DNA from: Calonectria ilicicola
Taxonomy: Eukaryota > Ascomycota > Sordariomycetes > Hypocreales > Nectriaceae
Length of the DNA: 64,000 nt
Assembly (NCBI GenBank): GCA_020809705.1
Contig: CP085830.1
Location: 5,580,001-5,644,000 of the forward strand
Reading direction: 5' to 3'
Of this stretch, positions 9,761-20,402 are shown one piece after another (within the stretch, counting starts at the first letter, position 1; the number at the start of each line of letters is the position of its first letter). The notes under the pieces are model-generated. The model was not told the origin of the DNA. It was given only the letters and a program-made list of their open reading frames with translations, and searched no databases. Made by a program: the position numbers and the translations under genes.

Positions 9761-11664
9761 ATGGGAGTCTCACTTCTCGATCAGCTTGCAACCGTGCAGG
9801 AGCAATTTGGTGTCCTACGAGGCGCCATGGCTTCTTTGCGCCTCACTAGGACCGACCTCGCGCTCTTGTCGCTACGGAAGATTTGGCATGACCAGGTGGT
9901 ACTGAGCATTCAATCCATCATGGAAGGCTATGAAAATGTTTCAGAGCAATATACTGTGCTTCGTGGTGCCATGTCTTCATTGAGACTCACCAGGTGGCAG
10001 CTATTCATGCTGACGCTAAGGAAGCTGTTTCACGATATGCCCAACTTCTTCAAGTATATCATTTTGGCGCTGATAATTTCAGGTGTTATCATCCTGCTTG
10101 ATAGTATCTTTGCGAGTTTTACATCTCTCAAGAGACTGGGTTTACCTGTGCTGGAATTTCCAAAAGGCGATCATGGATGGGATTACAAAACGATCCTTCG
10201 TCTAGGAAAGGAGAGGGTGAGCTGCTCGCGGTCTGCGTTGTGTATCGCGTTGAGGAACTAACTTTGCTATAGTACCCAAACACCCCATTCATCATCTCGT
10301 ATTCCGGTTTTGAATACGTCGTCTACCCATCGTCTAGTTTTGATGAAGTCAAGCGCATTTCGGTCAAGCAGGCATCGATGCTGGAATTTTTTACCCACGT
10401 TTTCTTTCATGGATGGCGCTTCCTAGGAAGCGATACTAGCACTCTGCTTAAAACCATTGGCGTCGATTTGATGCGCGCAGTGCCTATTCGAGTGCAAGCC
10501 CGCCAGGAAGATGCTCAAGTCGCTTTTGAAAGAGCCATTGGACCCTGTCGTGAGTGGAAGTCCTTTCCACTATATTGGACTGTCCAAGAGCTTGTTGCTG
10601 CTACAAATGCCAGTGGCCTAGTTGGTCCTGAGCTAGGAAATGATCGTCGATGGGTGAGAGCCGTCCAGCATTTTCCTATGGTAACTGCACTCGCTGTATA
10701 CGTCTCAAATGCCGTTCCGCGTCTCGTACGCCCGCTTGTCACAACCTTTATATTTTTGCCGGCTTGGGGCTACTACATGTACCTGAAGATGCTTCTCAGG
10801 CCCATGGTCAAGGCTGATTGGAGTGCATACGAGAATGCACATGAGAAGGAAAAGAAGGAAATCCTCCGCGCGACACCCGAGAAGAAGTTCCCAATTACTG
10901 CATGGCTGATGTCGCGATACCGACCAGAAGAGCGCTCTCTGGACCAGATTGCGCACGACCTGATTGTCGCGACGTTTGAATCTACGCCTTCTACGGCTGG
11001 AACGCTCTTCTTTATCCTGGCTGAGCTTGTGTCTCGACCCGACCTGGTGGAAGAGCTGCGGGATGAAGTGGATGGAGTTTTGTCAAATGCCCTGTTGCCG
11101 CAAACTACGTTGACAGAACTGCGCAAAATGGACAGCGTAATGCGTGAATCAACTCGCGTGAACCCTTTTAGTCTCTGTAAGTGTGCCGAAGTGCATTGCA
11201 GCAAATAAACCCCGTCGCTAAAATGGGCTAACACATTTATAGTGGTACTGTTTCGAAGATTACGCACAAACGTGAAGCTGTCGATTGGACCTGAGCTCCC
11301 TGCAGGCTCTCTCATCTGCGTCGACGCGCATCACATACACGACTCGAAAGAGCTATGGGAGGACCCCGAGGCCTTTGATCCCATGCGGTTTCTCAAGCTG
11401 CGTGAGAGGGATGGCCCTGACTCTCGACATCAATTTACAAGCCTTGGCAAGGACTCCCCTGGGTGGGGGGACGGCACGCAAGCTTGCCCGGGCCGGGTTT
11501 TTGCAGGTAATACCATCAAGATCATCCTGACACACTTGTTGGACAAGTATGAGATTCAGCTGCCACCCGGTGCAGAGAAGCCCAAGCGGCACTGCATGCC
11601 AAACGGCTCCCTTGCGCCAGACCTTTTTGCGCGCATTATGATCCGGGAGCGAAAACGTTTGTGA
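9761..11664 (+). CDS. Cytochrome P450 monooxygenase 2 with duplicated N-terminal segment
   Basis: Haem monooxygenase of 593 residues from exons 9761-10216, 10273-11176 and 11243-11664, longer than the usual 500-530. Ahead of the membrane helix (about residues 97-117) lies a tandem duplication: residues 12-44 and 60-92 share 22 of 33 positions, including the core VLRGAM(A/S)SLRLTR. The ExxR motif is ESTR, and the haem loop is WGDGTQACPGR, with Trp instead of the usual Phe and Cys535 as ligand. The I-helix has FESTPSTAG rather than AGxxT. The gene faces away from the small lipocalin-like gene. The likely role is oxidation of the cytochalasan-type product; the extension's role is unknown. Confidence 0.9.
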
Positions 11665-13080
11665 ATGTAGATGTTATTCTATATTAGAGAGAACAGACTC
11701 GAATTGGTAACTAGAGAGTTGGTCCTGCTGAGCTACGTTGTAAAATACCTTGCCTCAATAAATGAACATTGGATAAAGGCTTGGTTGTTTAATCTTGAAG
11801 ATTAACCTGATGAACGGTCTTCTAACAAATCTTAGGACCATGAGCCATCGGTGTCAGTCCATCTACCAATAAGCACAGAGTCAATCTGTAGAGGGACCTA
11901 AAACTACAATTATACACATTGCTATTTTCCTTCTACTTAAGATGATCGGATGACATATTATACACCTTTGATGAATGTAGCGCGTTTCAAATTCGGGTGG
12001 GGTGGCATTGTGAGGTAAGATAAGACATCTCTGGACCAAAGTAAAAATAGGGATTGCGTAACAGGCATCCAACGTTATGTAATAAGAATCCCTATTATGG
12101 CCAAGGGTTCTTGATAAGCCTGTGACACCCGATGTTGGCATGTACATGCGGTGCGTAAGATAAATCAAGACATTTTACTAAGAAAGAAAGTGCTTGCTTC
12201 ATAGAGTTTGTTATTAATATAAATGCACTATAAGGCTGAAGTACCCTAGCCTTGGGGAATAATTAAACAACTAAAGAGATTTGATATAAAATAAGATAAT
12301 TATTAAATTAAAATGTTGAAAAGTAAAAAAATCTCTATGCAAGGCGTAATATATAATATACTTGGAAAAAGTGCCTGTACCAGCAGGGATCTAGAACCTA
12401 CTCCCACATGATACCGGGACCGCATTTCTGCTGGCTCAGATGGTCTTTTTAAATCAACCTGAGAACGTCAATGTGACACGGGTTCCCTCATCTTAAGGGA
12501 ATGCGCTCATCCCTTGAGGTCTAAGACAATGGGGCTCTGGCCCTGTACCATTATCCGTCGATCATCTGTCCACATATTTAGGCATATGAGCGCACAAAGC
12601 ATGTTTAACGTCCCATAAAGTGCTAAAAAACGTGGCGGAAAACAACCAGTTGGAACACACTAATGAGATGGATACTTATTTAACAAATCGGTAGTCTTAG
12701 TATTAGGGCGAAGCTATCAACATCCAATTATTCCCAATTAGGTTTCTGGCAAAACTTGGCGATCCAGACCTCGAATTCTTCAGCACGCGCACATCTCCAC
12801 ACCTTTCCAGCCCCATTATTGTGAACTGGCCTGGCTGAAAAGGGGAATTTAGTGTGAATTTGTCGTCTCAACAAATGTTTCGCCAAGACTCGCTAATATG
12901 CAGCCACGATTTGGTTGCTCAGCATTGAGGTTGAGACTAAGTGGTCTTGCCCAAATAAGACTAAAGGCCTCTGCCACAGTCGCCCCTATTTCTTCGAATT
13001 TATAAACTTCTCTCCCTTGTCGCCTCTCAACCCTGTTACCTTGTCTGTTTGGCATTCTAATCCTGGAATTAGAGTTGAGA
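11665..13080. other. AT-rich intergenic stretch without a gene
   Basis: No supportable gene in 1.4 kb. The part at about 12190-12370 is strongly AT-rich and contains a dispersed repeat relic (12198-12255). The last 150 bases are the promoter of the mucin-like gene. I found no CGG-N3-CGG cluster motif here. Confidence 0.6.
12198..12255 (+). repeat. Dispersed repeat relic, copy A
   Basis: This stretch matches 38000-38063 over about 55-60 bases, including the shared ATGCACTA(T/C)AAGG and GTACCCTA(G/A)CC blocks. Most differences are C/T or G/A transitions, as RIP would leave. The two copies are 26 kb apart, on either side of the core cluster genes. Confidence 0.5.
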
Positions 13081-14529
13081 ATGAAGTTTCCAACTTTAAC
13101 TTACCGTCTCATTGGTGCCGCGTTGCTCTTAAGTAGCAGCCACGTGAAAGGGAAGCTGTGTCAGCCTAGACCCCGGCTCTCATCGTTAGCACAGAGTGCA
13201 ACAATAAGGGCAGATACGCTTGGGTTCACTTCCACGACCTCATCAAGTAGGATCGTAACGACAACAGAGACTTCAGGGTCCAATGTTGAAATTACTTTGT
13301 CCGAGACACAATCTCCTGCTACTCTGCCGACGACACCGAGCAATGCGCAGGCAAGCTCCAGCAGCAGTGGCCTCAGCCCTGGGTCAAGTGACAGTGCGAC
13401 TAGCACAGGCGACCTATCTAGCATGAGCACCAGTACCTCGTCGACCACCTCAACTATACTTGGCTCGACCACTTTTACGACCTCGCTAACCTCGGATTCA
13501 TCTACATCAAGCGACTCAATGATCCCCTCGACAAGTACAAGTATATCACCTGCTCTAACGTCGACTTCAACCACAGAGGATTTAACAACTTCAACTTCGT
13601 TGACAACAACTCTCTCCACTACCACAACATCAATCGTCTCACCATCTTCATCACCCGCGACCGGCACCTCCGTAGATGATACCGAGATCACATCCACTTC
13701 ATCAATCACAGCTCTATCATCATCTTCAGTAACTAGCAACCCTGCAGATGATACCACCACCACCACATCTTCATCAACCTCTACAACTGGCTCCACTACA
13801 GACGATACTGCCACCGCAACTACTATATCATCATTAGCCTCTACAACCGACTCCACTACAGACGATACTGGCACCACCACCACCACCACATCATCATCAA
13901 TCTCTACAACCGACTCCACTGCAGACAATACTGGCACCACAACTACCACAACTACCACATCCTCCTTATCCTCGACAACCAGCTCCCCTGTAGACGACCC
14001 CGCTACCACTACCACCACCAGCCCAACAACCACGAGCGCTCTCCCGCCCCTGCTCCCTACATTCTACCTCAAGTCTGCCGGCAATGACAAGGTTATCGCC
14101 AATGTGGCAGGAACCTATAATGGTTGGATTGTCCGTGGTACCACACCCGACAGCATGGTCTATCTTACCCAAGAACCGACTCGTCCCCAGAGCTCATTCA
14201 TCCAACTGACCCTTGAAGCTAACACAAACCGGCTCATGGTGGCTGGTTCCCAAAATATGTACATCATTGCTGGTTTGATTGGCGGTCGAAACCCAGGTTA
14301 TGTGGGCTCTTCAACACCCAACTTTATCGGGACGTCCAACCCGTACATCACTTGCAATCCGCCGCGGCAGGGACAGGCAATACAATGTGTTGCTGAGGGC
14401 ACGACGCGCAGTACTTTCCGCGTGAATGGTGGGGGGCTTCCGACAGGCGGGTTGGTACTGATAATGACAGATCCGGCGGCTAACGGAGACATGATTGACC
14501 TTCTTGCCGTTCCTTCGACTACATCATGA
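13081..14529 (+). CDS. Secreted mucin-like Ser/Thr-rich protein
   Basis: A single open frame of 482 residues from the ATG at 13081. Residues 1-26 form a signal peptide (MKFPTLTYRLIGAALLLSSS). About residues 50-320 are almost entirely Ser and Thr with scattered Asp, in imperfect repeats of the type TTDSTxDxTGTTTTTTSS, which suggests dense O-glycosylation. The C-terminal 160 residues form a compact Gly/Asn-rich domain with two Cys (in YITCNPP and AIQCVAEG). The likely destination is the cell wall or outside. I do not recognise the C-terminal domain. It sits inside the metabolite cluster between P450 2 and the BBE flavoprotein, with AT-rich flanks and no cluster operator motif, so it may be a passenger. 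Confidence 0.85.
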   Translation: MKFPTLTYRLIGAALLLSSSHVKGKLCQPRPRLSSLAQSATIRADTLGFTSTTSSSRIVTTTETSGSNVEITLSETQSPATLPTTPSNAQASSSSSGLSPGSSDSATSTGDLSSMSTSTSSTTSTILGSTTFTTSLTSDSSTSSDSMIPSTSTSISPALTSTSTTEDLTTSTSLTTTLSTTTTSIVSPSSSPATGTSVDDTEITSTSSITALSSSSVTSNPADDTTTTTSSSTSTTGSTTDDTATATTISSLASTTDSTTDDTGTTTTTTSSSISTTDSTADNTGTTTTTTTTSSLSSTTSSPVDDPATTTTTSPTTTSALPPLLPTFYLKSAGNDKVIANVAGTYNGWIVRGTTPDSMVYLTQEPTRPQSSFIQLTLEANTNRLMVAGSQNMYIIAGLIGGRNPGYVGSSTPNFIGTSNPYITCNPPRQGQAIQCVAEGTTRSTFRVNGGGLPTGGLVLIMTDPAANGDMIDLLAVPSTTS

Positions 14530-14932
14530 TGGGGTTGGTTTTCTGGTTTTTGTTCCTTGAGTATGACGAGTTTTATTCAATTTTTGTCGATTTTAAATAA
14601 CAATTGGCATTAACAATGGGTGTCATAAACTAGAGTGCAATGTACGAAATAGAGTACACATATTATTACTCGACAATAAGGATTGGGAAAATACAAATAT
14701 AATTTAAATAATTAAAGTCTTGATCTTTTAATATAAGCTAAATTTATAGTAGGCATTTAATCCCACTAAACCTAGAGGAGGTGCTTGCTTTATTTCCCTG
14801 AAATAAGTCTATATTGTTGGCTTAATTTGCTATAATGAAGTTGATTTAAATAATGCTAAATACAGTAAAGACATCTGGTTACAGTAGATATGCTTATGCT
14901 AGTATATGACCAATGGTGTGATGCATCTGCAC
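14530..14932. other. AT-rich intergenic region
   Basis: No gene is seen. It separates the convergent 3' ends of the mucin-like gene and the BBE flavoprotein and is rich in A+T, for example TTAAAT-type runs around 14700-14760. Confidence 0.5.
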
Positions 14933-16648
14933 TTATGAATCCAATCCCGAGAGACACTCATAACCTGGGAGAGATTTTTTCCAACCGACACAATGACGGC
15001 AGTTTAATAGGTTTTTGGGGTCCACGGCGGCCTTGACTTTGAGGAGCTTGTTGTAATTATCGCCCCAGAACTCGTGAGCCCAATTCTCGTCCCAAGGGTC
15101 CGCCTCGTTTGCGTATGAACATCCGTCGGGAATAACATCCTTCCAATGTGCAGTCGCGTTATTGAGCATAGAAACTAGCTGCTTTCGCTCACTAATGGAA
15201 CTGGCTGATGTCCACTGGACAGCGCTGGCGACTATCCACACGGACTTGTACCAGGCAGGGTGTAGTGAGGTATTGGGCTTGGGGTTGTTACGACCGTAGA
15301 GCAGAGGCATGGTCGTGAGGAACGAAGTGGGAAGCCCGGCAGCTTGAGTATCCATAATGGCGTCGACCATACGCTGACGTGCCTTGGCGTCTAAAAAGTG
15401 ACTCTCAGGGACGATTCGCGTGGTTGTGGCGAGAGCGCTGCTGACGGGCATAGCGACGGCAAATGTACCATTCATGTTTTCCACGTAGAATTGGTAGAAA
15501 TTGTCGTAAGTGCGAATGTCAACAGTGCCGTTTTCACCTTTGACAAAATCCGTGGCGGGCGCAAGCGCCTTTTTCGCCTCGGATACAGAGACTTTGTCAT
15601 TCACAAGCAGGGAAAAGTTGGTGCTAGATGGACCGCCCCAACCTTGGAGGGCCCACCTCCGCATGTTATCAGCCATGATTGTGGTAAAAGCTCGCTGGCT
15701 CTTTGAAGTCCCAGCAAATGAGAGGCTAGCCACCGTCAGCGGCTTTTCAGGCTCGGTTGGATGCGTCGAGTCGATGATTACACCAAAGGCGCCACCTCCG
15801 GCACCACGCAAAGCCCAAAATAGGTCGGGATCCGAACACTTGGATACTTTGCGAACCACACCGTCTGGTGTTACAATGGTAAACTGTACAACGCGATCAG
15901 CCCCTAGGCCACGGCTGCCGGACATGGCCCCATGGCCGCCATTGAGTACCCAGCCGCCGGACGCGCCAATGGCATTGACGGTGCCGCCAAAATGAGTGAC
16001 GTTGTATTGGTGAGCGATTGTGTAGGCCTCATCCATGCTGAGGCCGGCTCCAAATGTAAGGGCTGGGAACCCCTTGGTGTCGGCGGGGCAGCCTTCAGGA
16101 ACGAACGACTTGTTAAAGAAGGAGTGCCTCAACCCACGAGTCCAGATGGCTAGGGAGCCTTGGAGAGTACTCCGAGTGAAGTAGTCAACTCCGCTATTTT
16201 TGATGGATAGACTCATGCCGGACTGGCGGGCATAATTAAAGACAGCCTGAACATCACTGGGACCCTTAATCTCGACGTAGTAAGGTGCTAACACGCCTTG
16301 CTCACACGTCTCGCCTAGAGGTTCAAAGGTTACGGGGTCCAGGAGGCAGCCTTTGCTTAGATTTGAAGCACAAGCCTCGCCCTGAATGTAGCGAAAGCCT
16401 GAATATTGGCTGGTGCGGATCCAGGTGGAATTGAGACCTTCTTTAACCGAGGCGCATGCAGCGCTTTTCGCGTCTTCAAAACATGGTGCAGCCAAGGGCA
16501 ATGCCTTTTCTAAGCGCCCCGTAAGGGTTTCATTGAGCTTGGAAAGGCCATCAATTCGAGTGGTTAAAGCGCTGGCCGTCGACGCCAGGAAAAGGCTGAG
16601 AAGACTGGTACAAAACATTTGGCAAACGATCCGGGGTGGCATGGCCAT
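14933..16648 (-). CDS. BBE-type FAD-linked oxidoreductase without canonical flavin-linking residues
   Basis: Secreted or vesicular flavoprotein of the berberine-bridge/VAO family, 571 residues from the ATG at 16648, no introns. Residues 8-28 are a signal peptide. The FAD domain shows GASGGWVLNGGHG, DRVVQFTIVTPDG and LFWALRGAGGGAFGV; the C-terminal BBE segment includes WAHEFWGDNYNKL and PKNLLNCRHCVGW. The usual flavin-binding histidine motif (S/T-G-H-D-Y) reads NSGVDYFTRS with Val154, and the second attachment region GGTVNAIGASGG lacks Cys, so bicovalent FAD is unlikely. In chaetoglobosin biosynthesis a related flavoprotein oxidises a macrocycle hydroxyl, and a similar role is plausible. CGG-N3-CGG sites lie about 140 bp upstream. 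Confidence 0.88.
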   Translation of the reverse strand: MAMPPRIVCQMFCTSLLSLFLASTASALTTRIDGLSKLNETLTGRLEKALPLAAPCFEDAKSAACASVKEGLNSTWIRTSQYSGFRYIQGEACASNLSKGCLLDPVTFEPLGETCEQGVLAPYYVEIKGPSDVQAVFNYARQSGMSLSIKNSGVDYFTRSTLQGSLAIWTRGLRHSFFNKSFVPEGCPADTKGFPALTFGAGLSMDEAYTIAHQYNVTHFGGTVNAIGASGGWVLNGGHGAMSGSRGLGADRVVQFTIVTPDGVVRKVSKCSDPDLFWALRGAGGGAFGVIIDSTHPTEPEKPLTVASLSFAGTSKSQRAFTTIMADNMRRWALQGWGGPSSTNFSLLVNDKVSVSEAKKALAPATDFVKGENGTVDIRTYDNFYQFYVENMNGTFAVAMPVSSALATTTRIVPESHFLDAKARQRMVDAIMDTQAAGLPTSFLTTMPLLYGRNNPKPNTSLHPAWYKSVWIVASAVQWTSASSISERKQLVSMLNNATAHWKDVIPDGCSYANEADPWDENWAHEFWGDNYNKLLKVKAAVDPKNLLNCRHCVGWKKSLPGYECLSGLDS

Positions 16649-16785
16649 CAACTAACTTTGGTAAAACAAAAGACAAGAAAGAGGAAAATAAAATAAAATA
16701 AAATAAAAATAATTTAACTGGCCCAAGGAAAATAATAAATTTTTTGGGGCGTGAAATGAGCAGCAATGAGATCAAGAGCGGCGAT

Positions 16786-16825
16786 CGGAGTCGGAGTCGG
16801 AGCAGCAACACCTCACATCGGAGTC
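16786..16825. promoter_or_regulatory. CGG-N3-CGG triple repeat upstream of the BBE flavoprotein
   Basis: Positions 16786-16800 read CGGAGTCGGAGTCGG, followed by a partial copy within CACATCGGAGTC around 16814-16825. The CACATCGGA context recurs at 9635-9642. The distance to the flavoprotein start is about 140 bp. Confidence 0.6.
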
Positions 16826-17023
16826 AGTGCCGGAGCCACCCCCGATGGCACTGCGTCATTCATCTCCGTGCGACCAATGGCTATTTTTTGCCGTTGTGTG
16901 AACCTAAGAGGTTCTAAGTTTGGAAAATGGATAAGATGACGGTATGCGTATTTGCTATGCAAGAACCTGAAGCATCGGCGTCAGCAATGTCTCGCATCAA
17001 GCAACGCCATTTCAACGGCCGGC

Positions 17024-17045
17024 GGCGTGTCCGGTTTGCCGGACA
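17024..17045. promoter_or_regulatory. Palindrome half-site and TGTCCGG inverted repeat upstream of the SDR
   Basis: GGCGTGTCCG (17024-17033) equals one arm of the 24-bp palindromes at 1578 and 4279. It overlaps a second inverted repeat, TGTCCGG (17028-17034) and CCGGACA (17039-17045), with a four-base spacer. The site is about 360 bp before the SDR start and about 380 bp upstream of the flavoprotein start. Confidence 0.52.
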
Positions 17046-17165
17046 ACCAACCGGTCGCGAAAGCAAACTATAGCTAAATATATCCGGTACTACATATTCA
17101 ATATAGCCATCCTCTCTACGGAAGCACTGTATACGTAAAGCCTATTGAGAAAGTTGGGTTCAATG

Positions 17166-17225
17166 GGCGGCATTCCTCCAGGCGGTATTCCACAGGGCGG
17201 TATTCCACGAGGCGGAATTCCACCA
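17166..17225 (+). repeat. 15-bp minisatellite, four copies
   Basis: Four head-to-tail units of the form GGCGG-N-ATTCC-N5 run without gaps. As the unit is 15 bp it can be read in frame as a GGIP(P/Q/R) repeat, but the reading frame around it (17145-17342) has no other sign of coding. It lies in the 5' region of the SDR gene. Confidence 0.7.
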
Positions 17226-17400
17226 AGCGAGAGGGCGCTGCGGGAGACGGTACACCGCCGACTGATCCACGAAGATGATATTTACCATAAGAACCTGCCA
17301 TTCCCTGCGGCCGCCAAATTAAAAATACATTACTTGACTTGAATCCTAAATTTATCTCGTTTCGCTCTTTTTCTCGGCGCTTGTTGATCTGCATTCCAAC

Positions 17401-18496
17401 ATGTCATCCACGACCACAACCGCAACCACAGCCCAGGCCAAAAACCAGTCTCGCCCAAGCGCCAATCAGCTCAAGCACCTTTACTGGCAAGCTAAAAACC
17501 CTCCCAAGGATCCGGACACTTCCTATAAGGGCAAGACTGTCTTGGTCACTGGTGCCAATACCGGCATTGGCTATCAAGCTGCTGTCAAATTTGCCGCTTT
17601 GGGGGCGTCGCCGCTCATCATTGGCGTCCGCACCCAGGAGAAAGGCGATGCAACAAAGGCTTCCATCATCCGCGAGACAGGCAATGAGGATATCATTGCC
17701 ATACCAGTCGATCTTTCCACGTTTGGTGCCGTCCAGGACTTTGCCGCTAAGCTAAACGCAGCAGCGCCCAAGCTAGATGTCGCACTTCTCAATGCAGGTC
17801 TCGCCATGCCGAGTTTCACTAGGGGACCCGAGGGCTATGAGATTGCCCTACAGGTCAATGTGCTCTCCACGGCCTTGATGGCTTTGCTTATCCTTCCTAA
17901 GCTCCGAGAAACAGCCACTGTGAACGGAACCCCGTCGCACCTCACATTCACCTCCAGCAAGGGCTATGAAGACGTTGAAGAGTCGTGGCTTGAGCCAGGC
18001 AAGACGTTAATTGATCAGCTCAACAGTGAGACTGGTTGGTCCGATCAAAGACACTACTCAATGGTCAAGCTCGCTACCATGTTTGCGGTGCAAGGTGTTG
18101 CCAGCCGAGACACAGACAATCGTGTCATCGTCAACGCCGCATGCCCCGGATTTTGCAAAACGGATCTCGGTCGCAATTTCTCTCTAGTTTCCAAGATTAT
18201 CATGGGTCCCATTCAATATTTTGTTGCACGAACCGCCGAGCACGGAAGTCGATCACTCGTCAGCGCGACATCCCTTGGTGCAGAGAGCGTAGGGAAGCTG
18301 TGGCATGACGATGCTGTCCTAGAGTAAGTCATACTTTTTACACACAAAAACCGTTTGTAAATGCGAGTCTTGCTGACAGTAAGGTTTCAGACCATCCAAG
18401 CTGTGGGCCAGTGACAGAGGGGCCGAATTGTATCGAGAGACCTGGGATCAGATCCTGACCATCTTGCGTCAGCATTCGAATTCCGATGATATTTAA
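17401..18496 (+). CDS. Short-chain dehydrogenase/reductase
   Basis: NAD(P)-dependent oxidoreductase of the classical SDR fold, 342 residues from exons 17401-18323 and 18391-18496. The nucleotide-binding motif is TGANTGIG, the structural motif is LLNAGLA, and the catalytic YxxxK is YSMVK. The arrangement resembles the retinol-dehydrogenase/WW-oxidoreductase-like SDRs common in fungal clusters, where they interconvert a ketone and an alcohol on the product. The 3' exon of 34 codons is supported by a clean GT-AG junction and continues a typical terminal helix. A palindrome half-site lies 360 bp upstream. Confidence 0.88.
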
Positions 18497-18785
18497 GGGA
18501 GGACGCATACAAACGAGGAGAATGAGTCAGATTTTGAAACCCAAAATTGGGGGCTCGGCAAGGTACGCGAGATTGCAGAAGAAAAGCCTTGCATTAATCG
18601 GTTAGGAGACGGGGGAATTTTCCTAATACACTTGTGTTTGGTAGATTGCGAGATGAATCAATACAGGCCAATCCATGGATATAGAATAAGGATAAGAATA
18701 GAATTATCATCAAGTTATACCGAATGCATCATGAAACCTTAAAATTTAGCTGAAAAATATGAAGCCACAGGTGAGTATCCCGCGC

Positions 18786-20402
18786 TTAACCCTGTGCATC
18801 CAACAAATGCTTTACCTTTGTGGTAATATCCTTGAGTGTCAAATCTCCAAAACCGTCTTCTGTCGCCGCCCGCATTCGTTCCTGGAGTAGGAGAGTCTCC
18901 CTAATCGAAATCGCTACGGGGCTTAGAGTGAGGACCGGTCTCTTTTGTTCACCATCGTCGCCCTGCCGTCCATAGGCATCTGAGCTCGCAATGCCCAGCA
19001 TCACCTCTATCTTCTGGAAAAGCTCATTTCGTATTTCAATCAATGCTAGTATTTGGAGGCTTGGGTTGTTTAGAATATGGTAGCTGCCAAACTGTAAGCT
19101 CGGGAGCTTCAGGTGGTCGGTAATCGGCCCAGATTTGGTTGCGAGAATTCGATGTAGGAGCGAGAAAACGGAACCCCACATGCGTATTAGGTAAATGTAG
19201 GAAGTGACAAGAGCCGTCATCAGCAGAATGTCGTAGGTCTCCGGCTTTTTCGAGCCGCTCAAACCCGCTGAATCATTACATGCGGGGTTAGAACATGCCG
19301 CATCGCCGATAGGGACCTGAAGTAAACCTTCGTGGCCCGGCTGAGGCGTGATTCTTGCAAGCATGGCAGCAGAAACATCACCAGCAAATGGAGATGAGCT
19401 TGATGAGCCGCCATCGCTTGTATTCTGATAACCAATCCGTCGCCGATGTGGCGGTGAGTTTGTCAATGTCAAGCTTTCGAGAATCTCCAAAAACCGCGAC
19501 GTGTGATCCAGGCCGATTTGGGCTCGTCGGTCCATTGGCTTCGGAAAGGTTTCATCCATAGGGTTACATTGGTTACTTTTGAAAGAGTGGTATTGCTCAA
19601 TGAGGGTAGCGCAAAATTTCATTGCATGCTTCAGAGGGCTCTGCAGGTCGTCCTCTGAACTCTCACTCTGTGGCGACATGTTAAAGTCATCCAAGGACCC
19701 AGTGGAGTCCATCATGCCAACGTCATCTTGCTGGTCAGAAGTAACTGTTGGTCCGCTCGAGCCATCGTTGCAGCCGAATCCGACCATCATAAAGTCCATT
19801 GAATTGACCTAGGGTTGTCTAATTAGCCTCACTGCTCACAACGTTGCTTCATTAAGTTAGATGGCTGGCTTTACCTGGACCACTTCCTCTAATCCAATAA
19901 TATCATCATTCTCACCAATGTCGCAATGGTCAAGATCGGCAATTTCTTGTGTCTTGTCTGCCACCTGAGGGAGACTTCTCTGTGGGGGTGAGAGGGCTGG
20001 TCTCGTGAGGTGCATGGGATTGACGGACCCTTGGCCGTTTGATGCATCCACGAGGGTATTCTGGGAATTTGGTGGCGGAGCAGACGATCGTTGGCTGCTG
20101 GGTGTGACTGGGCGAGTATTGGAGGCTAATTGCAGCGGGGTGCGGATCGGACTGGTGTCCTCATTACGACCTGCATTCCATGGATCTGCTCCGGCCAGGA
20201 AGCTATGGTGTGAGGTCGCGTTCGATATTGTGGTACCTGTTATGGGTTTGTTGGCCGATGTTGTTGTCTTGCATACCAAGTTTGCCTTGATACAGCGTCC
20301 GCAGCCATTTTTCTCGCTCGTCAGAGAAGGTCTTTCGCAGCGCAGTTTGTAAGTACGGCAGCGATCACATGCGAAACGTCTGGATGGCGGACGTCCGTGC
20401 AT
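18786..20402 (-). CDS. Zn2Cys6 transcription factor, AflR-type, probable cluster regulator
   Basis: Nuclear DNA-binding activator candidate of 516 residues from exons 19875-20402 and 18786-19808. The binuclear zinc cluster is complete: Cys12, Cys15, Cys22, Cys34, Cys37 and Cys44 in C-x2-C-x6-C-x11-C-x2-C-x6-C spacing, followed by a Ser/Pro/Asn-rich linker. The C-terminal half contains an alpha-helical region (MTALVTSYIYLIRMWGSVFS) resembling the AflR-domain regulators of polyketide clusters. The frame also opens upstream with a TTG, but the ATG at 20402 directly precedes the zinc cluster. It is the only regulator in the cluster, and the repeated CGG-type sites found in cluster promoters are its natural candidate targets. 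That pairing is inferred. Confidence 0.87.

Noticed and set aside
12371..12450. A possible RNA gene in the AT-rich gap.
   Set aside because: No tRNA box A/B pair or stable clover-leaf could be recognised by eye.
13161..14033. A 290-codon open frame on the minus strand made almost only of Val, Asp, Glu and Ser.
   Set aside because: It is the antisense of the Ser/Thr-rich repeat region of the mucin-like gene; repeat composition keeps the reverse frame open.
17145..17342. A small GGIPP-repeat protein.
   Set aside because: Only the 15-bp minisatellite gives the repeat; the rest of the frame has no protein-like features and lies in the SDR 5' region.
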